Shown here piece after piece: positions 1 through 10,710 of a stretch of DNA of 64,000 bases. The notes beneath the pieces are model-generated. The model was given only the letters and a program-made list of their open reading frames with translations. It did not search any database and had not been told where the DNA came from. The first letter of the stretch is position 1; every line of letters starts with the position of its first letter. The stretch is from Adiantum capillus-veneris (lineage: Eukaryota; Streptophyta; Polypodiopsida; Polypodiales; Pteridaceae), in NCBI GenBank assembly GCA_014529385.2, contig CM043958.1:118913018-118977017 (forward strand), in the 5' to 3' direction. Both the position numbers and the translations under genes were made by a program.

Positions 1-1581
1 TTGATTATAGTAGCACTCACTCATCTCATGATTGGTCCATTTTTGCTCAATGGCACACCATTTTATTCGTTGTGCTACTTGCGCTACTAGCTCATCTAGG
101 TTGGTCATTAATTGAAACATAACCACTTGTCTTGTGTTGGTTTCACTAGATGCTAAAGGAGCATTATCCATAGTGATCTTTGTATCACCAATTTCCTCGC
201 CATAGGCTTTACAATTGTCAACTAGGTATAATGCTTCTCTCGTGACTTGTTCAAAGGAAGTACATCCTTTTAAGTGCAAATATTTCTTGAGAGTTTCATT
301 TTTCAAACCCTCTATGAAGAGAATTGATAATCTTTCATCATGTGGTAACTCGCGTTCCAGACATCTCTCTATATATTGTTTGAAGCGTAGTGATGCTTCC
401 TTCACTCTCTCATCTTCTTTTTGCTTGAATGCATAGATTTGGGACACTGTGTTATGCTTGATTCCCCTTTTAGAGAACTCCACAACAAATTCTTGCAACA
501 GTTGTTCAATATTTGCGAAGGCATTTTTTTCCAACGGTTGGAACCAATTCAATGCTATCCCTTCCAAGGTTAAGCCAAATCCCTCATACTGTGTATGAAA
601 ATAAAATACTTGTTCGGCTCTTAACACTTGTTTGAACAAGGATGCATGTACGTATGGATCCCTTAATCCATCATACTTCTCCTTGACACATTTGGCCAAT
701 TGATATGGTCTCATTGGTTCTGGTTCAACCATGTATCTTAGCGTGTTGGGGTCTCTCACAAAGACATCCCTCGTTCCTTCTTCTCGTCTTGGAGCAAATC
801 CTGGTGGAATCCCCTTTGAGACATGTTTTGGAAATGTTGATGGATTTGTAAGTCTAATTGGTGGTCTCTTGGTTCCACTCAATGAGGTAGGAGCTACACT
901 CCCGTGAATAGCTATTTTGGATGTTTGAGTTCCATTTGATTCCATAGTTTCAATGTTAGCTTCTTGCAAATCAGTCTCAAAGAACCCTGGTACGCTTACA
1001 CTCGGTTAAAAGTAGTAAGCAGAGATTGGAGTACCCATGTATGTATATCTTTCTAGCTGAATTAGGCTAATAAGTTTGTACTCTCATCCATACTTATCTA
1101 CCATTAGAACTTGCACTCCCTGGTCATCTGTGTATGTGAAGGCATAGAGGTTCTTGTAGTCTGTCAACTCTTCAATGATGGAATTTAAACATCTATAGAA
1201 TTTGTTTTGATCCCGAACAGGTAACCTTGAAAGGCCATCATAAGTGTAATTCGTTAGAACTCTCGTGGCTTCATTGGTTTTGATGAACCTCACGTTGGGT
1301 TCGTTGATTAGAGGATGCTTCTCCTCTAAGTCTCCAGCAATTTCCACTTTTGCTCTTCCAAACTCCCGCATTTTAGTTGATTGTTTTGGCTTCCAGTGAG
1401 CTACATGATCATTTGACACATACCCATGAGCCATGCCTTGAGGTTTGGCTTGATATGATTGATAAGCCTCATGGTCTTGTCTCAACCCTCTTGTTATAGG
1501 TGCTGTAGTATTTGTGGTTGTTTGTGTAGGTGGCATAGATCTGAGTTGAGTGGGAAACCCTAATGATGGATGAGTTGTCAT
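1..1581 (-). pseudogene. Ty3/gypsy-type gag, two in-frame stops, runs off left edge
   Basis: Read on the minus strand from an ATG at 1581, one frame stays open to base 1 except for stops at 1084-1086 (TGA) and 1006-1008 (TAA). The ATG is closely preceded by an in-frame stop. The product looks like a retrotransposon capsid protein: a central part with ALNWFDPYV, FVVEFSKRGIKHNTVSQIYAFKQ and EALYLVDNCKAYGEE, and a tail with WCAIEQKWTNHEMSECYY, all read in this frame. The second gag at 61355-62805 carries close counterparts (HNTVLQIHIFKQK, EALYLVDNCEGYKDKD, WCKIERKWTNHTREECYY), so the two are one family. Both stops can be explained by C-to-T change of CGA or CAA codons. Protease and polymerase would lie beyond the left edge. 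Confidence 0.75.
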
Positions 1582-3808
1582 GTTTAAGCCTCACTCAATA
1601 CTCTCAAGATGGTCCTTGATAAGAACACCTTGGCTTAGTGCACACAATCCCTTTTTGCCCCTGGTCAAGTCTCTAAAAAGTCAGGCTTTGGTATCCCACT
1701 TACCTTTGGATACTGGTTTTGGGTACCCTAAAAGTTTGTAAATGGGAATCCTAGAAAATTTCACTCTAAAATACGAGCTTCCTTATCTCACAAGCTTTCT
1801 TCCTAGCTATAGGAGACTCAGTTTGGAGTTGTGTGTCAAAAGCTAGAGCAGTTTTGGTAAACTGCACTTGAAACAGCACTCAAAACAGTTTCAAGATCAG
1901 GACACAAAGAGATTTTGTGCTTGTATCTTGGCTTCCAGGGGGTATTTTTCACTCAAACTTGAGATTTGGGATGTACTCAAGTAGATCTACAAACTTATGA
2001 AGTCAAATACCCTCACTATGTAGAGGTACACCGATCGCGATCGTTGACCTCATGTCACAGATTTGGAAGATTTTTGCACAGTAGCTAGCCCTTGATGTCT
2101 TGATACCAAGTGTCTTTGTATTTTTGAATTTGGAGATGTTTTGACCAATGAAAACCAAAATCCCATGTGGTTTTGTGGTTATTGGCCTGATTGTGTAACT
2201 GGGACTTTTGATTACTTTCTTTTTCTGTTTTGACCTTGCTCCTTTTGGAAAATATGATGCACTAGATGTCAGCTACCTACTCACCAAGTCTCAACTCAAA
2301 ATGTCACTGGGGTACACCGATTGCGATCGTAGTTCTAGCTCCTTTTCAAGTGAAACTTGTGGATATGGTAGACAATGATGTGTACAGTCTACTCCTCAAA
2401 TATTTTTGAATTTGGACAAGAAAAAGTCAAGTTTTTGCCAGATCTTGGTCTGCTGCAGTGGTTTTCTGATTGTCTGTTGTTTTTTGCTATTTTGGTGACT
2501 TTTTTTAAATTTTGACATCTCCTGGTATCTTATATAACCTAGGTGTATGTGTGGGTCAAATCTGGGTCAGATTTGGGACTGAGGTACACCGATCGCGATC
2601 GTAGTTTGGAGCCCAAATTGGATGAAACTTCACCAGCTTGTTCACTAGGCTATTTTAAGACTACCTGCCAGACACTTTTGTATTTGGACTCAAAAAAGTC
2701 AAGAATTTACAGTTTCTTGGTCTGAAGTGCCTGATTTTCCAATTTTATCAGGTTTGATTGATTTTGATGTTTGATTTGGGATTTGAGAGATACCTAGGCT
2801 TGTCCTATACACAGGCTATCCCTCTGCATGGTTTCTTCCCAGTTTTGATGTGTTTTGGTCTACTGAAAGTCAATTTCTATGTCAGTTTAGCAGTTTTTGA
2901 CTTGGATCTGTATTCAGTGGTTTTGACCAGTTTTTTGTGGTTTTTGACCCTACGTCCTTTAGACTTTTATGTTCGTATACCCTTGAAGAGTCTATTCATC
3001 AAATCTGAGGTCTAGGTACACCGATCGCAATCGTAGTTCTGAGCCCAAATTCAACCAAATTTGGCATGCTTGTAGACACTGATGTTTTAAGGCTATCCCC
3101 CAAGTCTTTTTGCATTTGGATCACCAAAAGTCAAGATTTTATAGTTTCTGGGTCTGTCAGGCTAGTTTTATCCAAGTGGCCTGATTTCCTTGATTTTTGA
3201 TGTTTTTGGGTGTGGTTACTTTAGAAAAACTTGTTTAGAATCTTATCAGGAACGCACATGTCAAATCTTGTACAATTCTGACACTGAGACAAATCTGATG
3301 ATATTTTACAGGCTCTCTCTGACAAGTATTTCCCAATGTTTGGTGCTACCACTTTGTGATTTGAATCAATTTCAGCTCTGTTCGGTCAGATTTTCTAATT
3401 TCAAAGTCTTATGGCTCTTTTGCCAAAGTTATGGTTTTCTGGTGTTTTTGACTCTATCTTTTGTCCCAAATCTGACTAGAATGTGATTTACTTATCCTAC
3501 TCCTAAGTACAGAAATGAAAGAACATAAGAAAATGAATCAAACAAAACAAACAGGATAAAAAATGGATGATCGATCAGTACTCAATCAATACAAAGAAAT
3601 TTGAAGAGAAAAATGCTTAAAGCAACCTCACTCACAACTCCCTATATCTCTCAAGAGTAGATTTAGCCAGTCTACCGACCCTAGACTCCACGAAGCACTA
3701 AACCCCTGTCTAGATGCTTCACTGAAATGTAAATGGAATGGAAATTACCTTTTGGAACAATAAGAAAACTCTGAGTACGCACTCAGTCACTCATCACCTA
3801 AGATTCAT
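1582..3808 (-). other. Untranslated leader of the retroelement, with tandem modules
   Basis: This 2.2-kb stretch separates the primer-binding site at 3809-3826 from the gag start at 1581. It holds no convincing protein. Short open frames seen here are T-rich and unrelated to known families. From about 2020 to 3200 it contains four degenerate repeat modules, annotated separately. A long leader between LTR and gag is known from several plant Ty3/gypsy groups. Confidence 0.5.
2023..3180. repeat. Degenerate tandem modules with a CGATCGCGATCG palindrome
   Basis: Four modules carry GGTACACCGATCGCGATCGT or a near copy, at about 2025, 2311, 2583 and 3015. Spacings are about 286, 272 and 432 bases. 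Similarity continues past the palindrome: GTAGTT, then GAGCCCAAATT, then a loosely shared block around TTTGGA and AAAAGTCAAG. Two copies have one base changed inside the palindrome (CGATTGCGATCG, CGATCGCAATCG), each a CpG-type transition. A fifth, weaker copy sits at 4153-4174 inside the putative LTR. Confidence 0.75.
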
Positions 3809-3826
3809 TCCCCGGCAATGGCGCCA
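3809..3826 (-). other. Primer-binding site of LTR retrotransposon
   Basis: The minus strand reads TGGCGCCATTGCCGGGGA. It is nearly identical to the TGGCGCCGTTGCC type of site found just inside the 5' LTR of many plant Ty3/gypsy elements, usually matched to the 3' end of tRNA-Asp. It is followed in the sense direction by the leader and gag, and preceded by a sequence ending CAAACA, the expected LTR 3' edge. Confidence 0.7.
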
Positions 3827-3827
3827 A

Positions 3828-4700
3828 TGTTTGCGAGTCGCCGCGACGGACGTCCATAGCATAGCCTTCACGCATCAACATAAATATCAATACCAGGGAA
3901 GCGACTCGGATGAGGCATGGAAACTCACTAGGGTGTTAATCCTAATGAAGTGAACTCCAAGAGATGCAACTACTAACGCTACAAGAAAATCAAACGCACT
4001 AAAGCCAAGTAATCTGCCTATGTCCTTCTACACAGCTCTACAGTCATCACGCATGTTTACCATGCAAATCATATCAGATTCGCACGAAACTTGAAGGGAA
4101 GCTACAAGGGACTATCAAGAGCATATCCTATCACTGTCATAGAATTCTGGATGGATACACGGATCGCGATCGTTTGTCGCAAAAACAGTAAACGGATGAT
4201 CCTAAAGGGTCATTTTTGGGTCCCTAAAGCCTCTCCTAGGGTCAAAACAACATAAAATACGCATATAAACACTCAAAACAGTGATTTAAGGCCACAACGG
4301 TCGCGTTTGATACCTACACCGAATCTTGAATGCTTACACTTGAATGAAAGAGCAGAGTAAGAAGAACACAATGCAATAAACAAAACTGAATTTGGATTAC
4401 CGTAGCCACAATAGCGATGATTACAAGTTGGAGCCAAGAGGTCGCTCTCTGTGCGGACAGCAATAGTCACTTATCTTCCAAAAAATAATCCCCTTTCCCA
4501 CTAACCTTAGTGTATTATATACCTAGGGCTTTCTAAAGTAGCCGGCGGCCAACTTCTCATGAACCTTTACATACATCATTGGAAAAATTACATCTTTGAC
4601 ATAGACTTGACATAGACGATTGTCATTAGGCTTTTACAGGGTTTGATGTATTAAACATCGGAAAAATAATGTGACCGCATCAAAACTTTGGCCGGCTGAC
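3828..4700 (-). mobile_element. 5' LTR of the left Ty3/gypsy element (outer edge uncertain)
   Basis: The inner edge is set by the primer-binding site: on the minus strand the LTR would end ...CGCAAACA one base before TGGCGCCA. A TATATAATAC sequence on the minus strand around 4511-4523 is a plausible core promoter, giving RNA that runs leftward through the leader into gag. The other edge could not be found because the partner LTR is outside the window. The end given here is a guess. Confidence 0.4.
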
Positions 4701-4756
4701 CCAACGGGCGTCTTGGCTAGGTGGGCACTTGTATGTTGGTATCACCTCCAAACAAT

Positions 4757-4977
4757 CTATATGGTTGAATCAGATGATATAATCCTCTATATGGTCATCT
4801 ATATGGTTGCTTATAGCCCTTTCAAATGGTTCTTTGTATGGTTAACTAGATTATTGTCTACATGGTCTTTTAGATTATTTTCTATATCATCATCTTTATT
4901 GTCGCATATATGGTCAATCAGATTGGTGTCTACTTAGACAACTAGCTCATCATCTATATGGACAACTAGATTTTCAA
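4757..4977. repeat. Degenerate short repeats around CTATATGG
   Basis: The motif CTATATGG or a one-base variant recurs about nine times in 220 bases, interleaved with CAACTAGATTAT-like blocks. The units are about 25-35 bases and poorly conserved. No protein or RNA gene is apparent here. Confidence 0.5.
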
Positions 4978-4995
4978 CAACTAAAATTTAAAAAG

Positions 4996-4999
<4 letters not shown>

Positions 5000-5071
<72 letters not shown>
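5000..5071. repeat. (CT)n microsatellite, about 36 units
   Basis: An uninterrupted CT dinucleotide run. It is followed by a G-rich segment (5083-5150) with several runs of five or more G or C bases and no recognisable gene. Confidence 0.95.
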
Positions 5072-5074
<3 letters not shown>

Positions 5075-5394
5075 GTCACCAGGGGGATCCGAGGGGGGGC
5101 AGTGACATAAATTTAGTCCCCCTTTTGGAGGGGGTGTTCGGGGGCAACACCCCTGAAGGTTGAAAATAGATACATTTTTTGATATGATTTTTTAATATAA
5201 TTTTACAAACAATGTTATGATATTTATCATGTGGTGGAGGGACTCTTATACACATTGTATGAGGAGAGAGGAAAAAAGAGTCTCAATAGAAACAAGGAGT
5301 GAAAGATATTTGATCCATTCTCTGAGTTAGATGCTCAGTAAGATTCTCATTGAAAAAGTCTATGCACGCATGTGGGTCCATGATTAATCATCTC

Positions 5395-5745
5395 TGCAAG
5401 TCTCACCGAGTTCCATGTCACTCGTCGAGTTACATAGCATGCAAACAGTTGGAGATGTGTCCACGTAACTCGTCGAGTACTTCGACTACTCTCTCTTTAT
5501 CACAATTCACAATTTCATGATCTGATCTAAAACTAGCGTTTACTGATGGCAGCCACATAACTTGCCGAGTTACGTGGCCTAGTTATGTGACAATCTTGTC
5601 TTCTTTGCCACATAACTTGCTGAGTTATGTGGATTGTCTATGTTGGCATTGCCACATTACTCAGCAAGTTACGTGGCAATGCCACGTGCACATCTACATG
5701 GAAATAACAGGTCGTCTTTGTGGCATGACCTCAGTGAGTTACGTG
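5395..5745. repeat. Cluster of imperfect palindromes with ACGTGG/CCACAT arms
   Basis: At least three dyads can fold into short hairpins: 5552-5578 (GCCACATAACT, 5-base loop, AGTTACGTGGC), 5608-5632 (CCACATAACT, loop TGCTG, AGTTATGTGG, perfect 10-bp arms) and 5651-5677 (two arm mismatches). Related half or whole units lie near 5405, 5461 and 5733. Several arms contain TTACGTGGC, which includes the ACGTGGC core of plant ABRE-type sites. No gene follows closely, so a regulatory role is not shown. Confidence 0.7.
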
Positions 5746-6239
5746 GAGCCTCGTACTAGTAACTCATAGAGCTCTAGCAGTATGCCATGTGTCAAAAGTT
5801 CGTGCTTCGGGTACAAGGGTAACCCACGAGTTAGCCGCATTGTGGAGGTCACGCTTGGGTGTCGACTGCAGGAAGTGGGTACGCTCTATCTTGCATACAC
5901 CCCAAGGTGAATGAGTTTTTAAACTTGAAACAACTCAGCCTGATGCTTGAGAAGTACTACTCTGAGGTTGTTACTCTTGCAAAGTATGCTCATCCACCAA
6001 CAATCGGCCAACAAGTTGCTCAATTTTGCTAAAAATTGAATACAACATTATGTTTTCAGCTTGAATCCATGTGGCCAACTACCTTACAAAATTCCTTGAT
6101 TTGTGCAAAGCCTTTGGCAAAAGAACTCAAGAGTTATCATAACATAAAGAGGTTTTTATCCTATGAGCAAAGTTCTAGAGTCTATAATTAGGCCACTCCC
6201 CATGCAAATCTTTGAAACTCCTTTAAAAAACACGCTACA
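5746..6239. other. No gene recognised; probable decayed retroelement leader or gag
   Basis: No continuous reading frame. The stretch leads into the Ty3/gypsy remnant that starts around 6240 and is likely part of the same decayed element. Confidence 0.4.
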
Positions 6240-6754
6240 AATCAGCCTATTAGATTCTATATAGTTGTCACTCATGAACCTTGTAAAGAGGTTAATGCTT
6301 CAATTGTAATTAGCTTGGTCAATGGCCATTACAAGAATGAATTCCCAAATCTTAAATGTCAATGGGGCCAAGGAAATGCTAAATTACCAAATCAAAAGGG
6401 TGGCTCCCATGGACATGGAAAGGGATGTGGAATAGCTATACATGCTTGTGCTAAGATCAGAAAACCAATCTTGGATAAAATGGAAGAAGAGGGATCCACT
6501 ATCAATGCAACCATAGAGCATCAGGGCCCTAATAGCCAATTTTTAGTCATTCAAACTCAGGCAAGCCACTAGGGAAACTCCTTAGAGCTTCTAATTTATT
6601 TTGGAGCACACATTCCTTTCTTTCACCGAAATGTATGCAAAGGTTATAGATTGATCAAAACCCAACAAAAAGATTGGTTGTAGAGATGGCTAATGGAAAG
6701 GAAGAGATATCATGCTATCATATGGGAAACTTAGAGTTTGAGCTAGGAGGTGAA
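6240..6754 (+). pseudogene. Ty3/gypsy gag-protease remnant, upstream half
   Basis: The plus strand has a short open frame at 6315-6572 that ends in QFLVIQTQASH. Read through the stop it continues with LELLIYFGAHIPFFH, which matches the retropepsin active-site region (consensus LIDSGATHSFI) with the catalytic Asp changed to Tyr. The remnant is interrupted at 6754 by the element at 6755-9112 and resumes after 9112. Many stops and frame changes show it is dead. Confidence 0.5.
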
Positions 6755-7016
6755 TGATAGGTTCAAGCCCTTGTCGGTATGCCAGTGGGAAACTCTCCTT
6801 ATGAAGCATGCAGGCAGGTTTAGTTAGAACTGGAGTATTTTTTGCATGGCTACCTAAAGCCTCTATTATATTGTAAGGTTTACAAAGGAAATAATCAACA
6901 AAAGCATAGCGTTATTTTGCAATAGTGTGTCGAATCTCTCCCTCTCTCTCGTTTTTCTTGGAAACCTCTCGCCATAGCCTGCCCACGCCATCACCCACCA
7001 TAACCGGCATCCAATA
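6755..7016 (+). repeat. 5' LTR of gag-only element
   Basis: Begins TGATAGGTTCAAGCC and ends CCGGCATCCAATA, one base before the primer-binding site. It aligns along its whole length with the 3' LTR at 8852-9112. By eye there are about 20 substitutions and two small indels in about 260 bases, roughly 92 percent identity, so the insertion is not recent. Confidence 0.85.
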
Positions 7017-7017
7017 C

Positions 7018-7029
7018 TGGTATCAGAGC
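7018..7029 (+). other. Primer-binding site, initiator tRNA-Met type
   Basis: TGGTATCAGAGC, the widespread plant LTR-retrotransposon site complementary to the 3' end of initiator tRNA-Met. It lies one base after the 5' LTR. Confidence 0.85.
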
Positions 7030-7584
7030 CTCTTGACGGCCTCGGCTTGAGTCGATATGGTGCGAGAGCAGCCGCTTACAGAGGAGAGAGGAGGTTGAAC
7101 AACCTCCATAGATTCGAGCAGAATTTGCATGAGCATGGTCGCTCTGGCCTGAGAACCAAATTTTGACACATGCTCGTCTGCCAATTCGGCCTCTACAGCC
7201 CGCTGCGAGCCAGATCATCCTCCACACCATCGTTTTTGCACCATCTCTGCATTACAAAAATCATTTTGTTTTTTATATTTCACACTTTATTGAAGTGGTC
7301 ACCCAATTTGGTCTTGAGCCCTTATGCAAGCAAGTATTCACACCCTCGACAGGGTGAAACACACCCCCGTCTGTGCTCGGCTCAGTAGTATATTGGCTCG
7401 TAAATAATTTGAAGGTGTCTTTTCAAACTCAGGAAGAGTCAATTGCCGTGATTTAGAAAGTTTTTGCAGTACCTTAATTATGCATGCATGCAAAGACAGT
7501 TGAAGACAAAGACAACCGCTCTAAAAGTTAAGCCGGCAATAAGCAATAACACAAACTTTCTATCAGGCTTCTGAAAGACTTCAA

Positions 7585-8483
7585 CATGGCATAGAAAATT
7601 GATAAGTTTATCGGATCCGGCTTCCACACCTGGAAAATCAAAGTGAAGGGATATCTGATGCGCTAGAATTTGTGGAGCGTCGTCAAGCCACTATCAGCCG
7701 ACGAAGCAGACACATCCGCTACAGTTATCCGAGCGTTATCTGCCGAGCAACAATGCAAGGATGAGCAAGCATTAGGCATTATTATGACATCTCTTGAAGA
7801 TGCTTTGATTCATTATCTGGATGATATGTAATCTGCTACCTGGATACAACTAGAGAAGGTTTTTGATGCTAAAGCTAAATATTCAATGATGAGCCTAAAG
7901 ATGGAGTTGTACTCTCTTGCTATGCATGCTGATGAAAATATTACATCTTTAGTTAACTGGTTGAAGAGTATTAAAAATCAACTTGTTTATGTTGAAGCCC
8001 CAGTACCAGAAGAAGATCTCATAGCCGTTTTGTTACTGTTTTGTTAAAAAGTTTTCCTAACATATTCCATCAGATTGTTAGTGTTTTAAAGGACAAAGAT
8101 CCGCTGCCTCCTTGGATGGTATTATCAACTCATTGCAGGAAGAAGAATGAAGGGTATCCTGTACCAATTCTGCTCCTAGTGCATATATAGTCTCCAATGT
8201 AGTATCCCCCATTAGTTCTTTTGATACTTCCAGTGCCTATGCAGACACTAATTGTGCTTCTACCTCAGCTTCATCTCGACCTTCCATTGGTTCCAGATTT
8301 TATGCCATTTGTGGGTGCAACAATCATCAGACAAAAGATTGTTTCAAGAAGAATCCTTGTGTTCACTGTGGTAAAACAAATCATCCTTCAAATCGATGCT
8401 TTCAAAAGGGTAAAAATCAAATTCATGTGATTGAGGGAGACACCGTATCTCCAATATATTCTATTGACAATGAAGATTTTTAG
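7585..8483 (+). pseudogene. Ty1/copia-type gag of the gag-only element
   Basis: Starting at ATG 7585 the frame reads MA, stop, KIDKFIGSGFHTWKIKVKGYLM, a typical copia-type gag start, followed by SATWIQLEKVFDAKAKYSMMSLKMELYSL-like text typical of the gag-polypeptide (UBN2) domain. Near the end, after one or more frame changes, comes CVHCGKTNHPSNRC, a canonical CX2CX4HX4C zinc knuckle, preceded by a degenerate second one. It ends at TAG 8481-8483. Three early stops (TAG, TAG, TAA) could derive from TGG, CAG and CAA. It is not translatable as it stands. Confidence 0.7.
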
Positions 8484-8840
8484 GTCAACTCTTTTTATGT
8501 TTTTTAGTCAAAATAAATTGTACGGGCTATAGACACTGCCACACATGAGTGGTAAGACCTCCCAAATTATCAGTTTTTTGTCCAAGTCCTATTTTGTTCT
8601 ACTTCTCATGAGGTTATTGTGGGTACACCTTAAACCCAAGGTTTAGAAGTGAACCAAAAACTCCATTTATTGGTAGCTAATTTTTTACCTACACCCTATC
8701 TATTCAAGGGGGGTTTACTATCATAGCACTAGGTTATGGATTCACCAAAAATCCTTGGTTGTGAGAGAACATAAAACTCATGGTTGACAAGTACCCCAAA
8801 ACCTCGAGGTATTATGAGAGGGTCTGTCTAATTTGGGCTT

Positions 8841-8850
8841 GAGGGAGGGA
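8841..8850 (+). other. Polypurine tract of gag-only element
   Basis: GAGGGAGGGA directly precedes the 3' LTR start (one T between). This is the normal place for second-strand priming in LTR elements. Confidence 0.75.
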
Positions 8851-8851
8851 T

Positions 8852-9112
8852 TGTTAGCTTCAAGCCCTTGTCAGTATGCTAGTGGGAAACTCTCCTTATG
8901 AAGCATGCAGGCAGATTCAGTTAGAAGTGGAGTATTTTTTGCATAGCTACCTAAAGCCTCTTATATATTGTAAGGTTTACAAAGGAAAATAATCAACAAA
9001 AGCATAGGGTTATTTTGCAATAGTGTCGAATCTCTCCCTCTCTCTTGTTTTTCTTTGCAACCTCTCACCATGGCTTGCCTACGCCATCACCCACCATAAC
9101 CGGAACCCAATA
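8852..9112 (+). repeat. 3' LTR of gag-only element
   Basis: Begins TGTTAGCTTCAAGCC and ends CCGGAACCCAATA. It is the partner of 6755-7016 and is followed at once by the GTGAA target duplication. Confidence 0.85.
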
Positions 9113-10140
9113 GTGAACAAGCACTTGGATTTTCTAGGGTACTTCTTCTGGGGACTTATGATGAGATACTTGGGATGGATTGGATAGTGGAAAAAAAAGC
9201 AAACATTCATTTCTTTAAGGTAAGTATCTCATTTGAAAACAAGCACGGAAATAGCATGACCATTTATGGTGAAATAGGGAAGGAACACCCTTTTTTATGC
9301 AAAGCTAATCAATTTCTTAAAGGAGCAAGGAAGGGAAAAAGTATATGAATCCACAACCATTCTAGACTTTCATAGATCACAAACTTTTTAGATGTTTTCC
9401 CTAAAGTGTTGAAAACCCCCCCCCCCCCCCCCCCACCCCCCCTCCCCCACCAAAAGAGAATTAGATCATGCTATTGAAATGATGCATGGGGTTTAATCAG
9501 TTTCAAAAAGACCTTATAAGATGTCTCTCCTTGAAGCTATTGAGTTAAAAGAGTATCTTTGTCTCTTCTAGAGAAAGGATTGATACGTCCTAGTAGCTTG
9601 CTTTGGGGAGGACCCATTATTTTTTAGAGAAATAAGGATGGTACATTTCAGCTATGTATTGATTACAAAGAACATAATCAAGTTGCAACCAAGAATAAAT
9701 ACCCAATTCCAAGGATTAATGAGCTCTTTGATATGCTACATGGATCTAGACATTTTGCTAAGATTGACCTCAGGTCTAGTTATTACCAAACATGGATCAA
9801 GGAGGAGACTTGGAGGAGACATAACCAAAACAACTTTCACCACTTGATATGGTCACTATGAATTCATAGTAATGCATTTTGGGTTAACCAATGCACGTGC
9901 AACCTTCAACCATTTTATGCAATAAAAATTTTGTCCCTACTTGGATAAATTTTCCCTTGTGTGCTTTGATGACATATTTGTCTACAAGGCAATGGAAGAG
10001 CATGGGAGCATGTGTGCACTATGCTTGAAATCTTACGTCAACATAAGCTTTAGGTTAAAAGGAGTAGATGTAGCTTCTTCACACCCAAGATGGAGTATCT
10101 TAGATTCATAATCTCCATTGAAATTTAGTAGACCCTACAA
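9113..10140 (+). pseudogene. Ty3/gypsy protease end and reverse transcriptase, decayed
   Basis: This resumes the element broken at 6754. First comes YDEILGMDW-like text (LGTYDEILGWIDWIVEK), the end of a retropepsin. RT motifs follow in shifting frames: PYKMSLLEAIELKEY, then GPIIF, KDGTFQLCIDYK, NKYPIPRINELFDMLHGSRH, KIDLRSSYYQ, then YEFIVMHFGLTNARATFNHF and CFDDIFVYK, the last being the catalytic YxDD box changed to CFDD. Frame changes and stops are frequent. Order and motifs place it in Ty3/gypsy. Confidence 0.8.
9416..9449. repeat. Interrupted poly-C tract
   Basis: Nineteen C bases, then shorter C runs broken by single A and T bases, inside the decayed RT region. The complementary strand is a possible G-quadruplex former. 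Confidence 0.9.
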
Positions 10141-10349
10141 AAGTGAAGGATATACTTGAACGGCCAGCTCCTACAACATCCAAGAATGGTACAAAATCTT
10201 TATCAAAATGTTATGCCCAAATAGCAGCCCTCTTGAGTGCTCTTCTTAAGAAAAAATCCAAGATTGGCTACCCATTGATACGAAAATTTTGAGTAGATAA
10301 AGTTTATTGTCACTTCAATGCCAATCTTTGGCAAAGCTCCTACATTTTA

Positions 10350-10710
10350 CTAAGGAATTTAAAGTCACCGCCGATGCAAGCAATCTTGCTCTTGGAGGTG
10401 TCTTATCTCAAGATTGAATACCGATGGCTTACACAACTTGGAAGCTTAAGCCTTATGGATCAAACTATGCGATCCATAATTTGGAGCTCTTAGCTTTATT
10501 TCATTGACTCAAGATATGGAGACATTATCTTTTGGGATGGAAATTTCATCTTATGTCTGACCACAAGAGTCTAAAGTGGATTTTTACCTAGCCTACTCTC
10601 AACATGCATCAGCAAAGATGGATAGAGATCTTACAAGAGTATGATTTTGATATCTTGAAGTATCATCCAAGAAAGGAGAATGTAGTAGCTAATGCTCTCA
10701 GCCAATAGTC
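10350..10710 (+). pseudogene. Ty3/gypsy RNase H, decayed
   Basis: The plus strand reads TADASNLALGGVLSQD, the first catalytic Asp region of retroelement RNase H, then SNYAIHNLELLAL with the catalytic Glu, LMSDHKSLKWIFT with the second Asp, and PRKENVVANALSQ with the C-terminal Asp/Asn region. Single stops interrupt it. It follows the RT of the same element in the expected order. Confidence 0.8.

Larger units (their letters stand above)
6755..9112 (+). mobile_element. Complete gag-only LTR retrotransposon (TR-GAG-like), nested
   Basis: All parts of a short non-autonomous LTR element are present in order: 5' LTR 6755-7016, primer-binding site 7018-7029, gag about 7585-8483, polypurine tract 8841-8850, 3' LTR 8852-9112. 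The 5-bp sequence GTGAA stands directly on both sides (6750-6754 and 9113-9117), as expected of an integrase-made target duplication. No protease, integrase or RT frame fits in the 1.8-kb interior. Gag-only terminal-repeat elements have been described in plants as TR-GAG. It sits inside a decayed Ty3/gypsy protease region, so it is the younger insertion. Confidence 0.85.

Noticed and set aside
9416-9449. Poly-C run as a biological G-quadruplex element
   Set aside because: It lies in dead RT sequence. A structural role is possible but nothing supports function, and such runs are prone to sequencing error.
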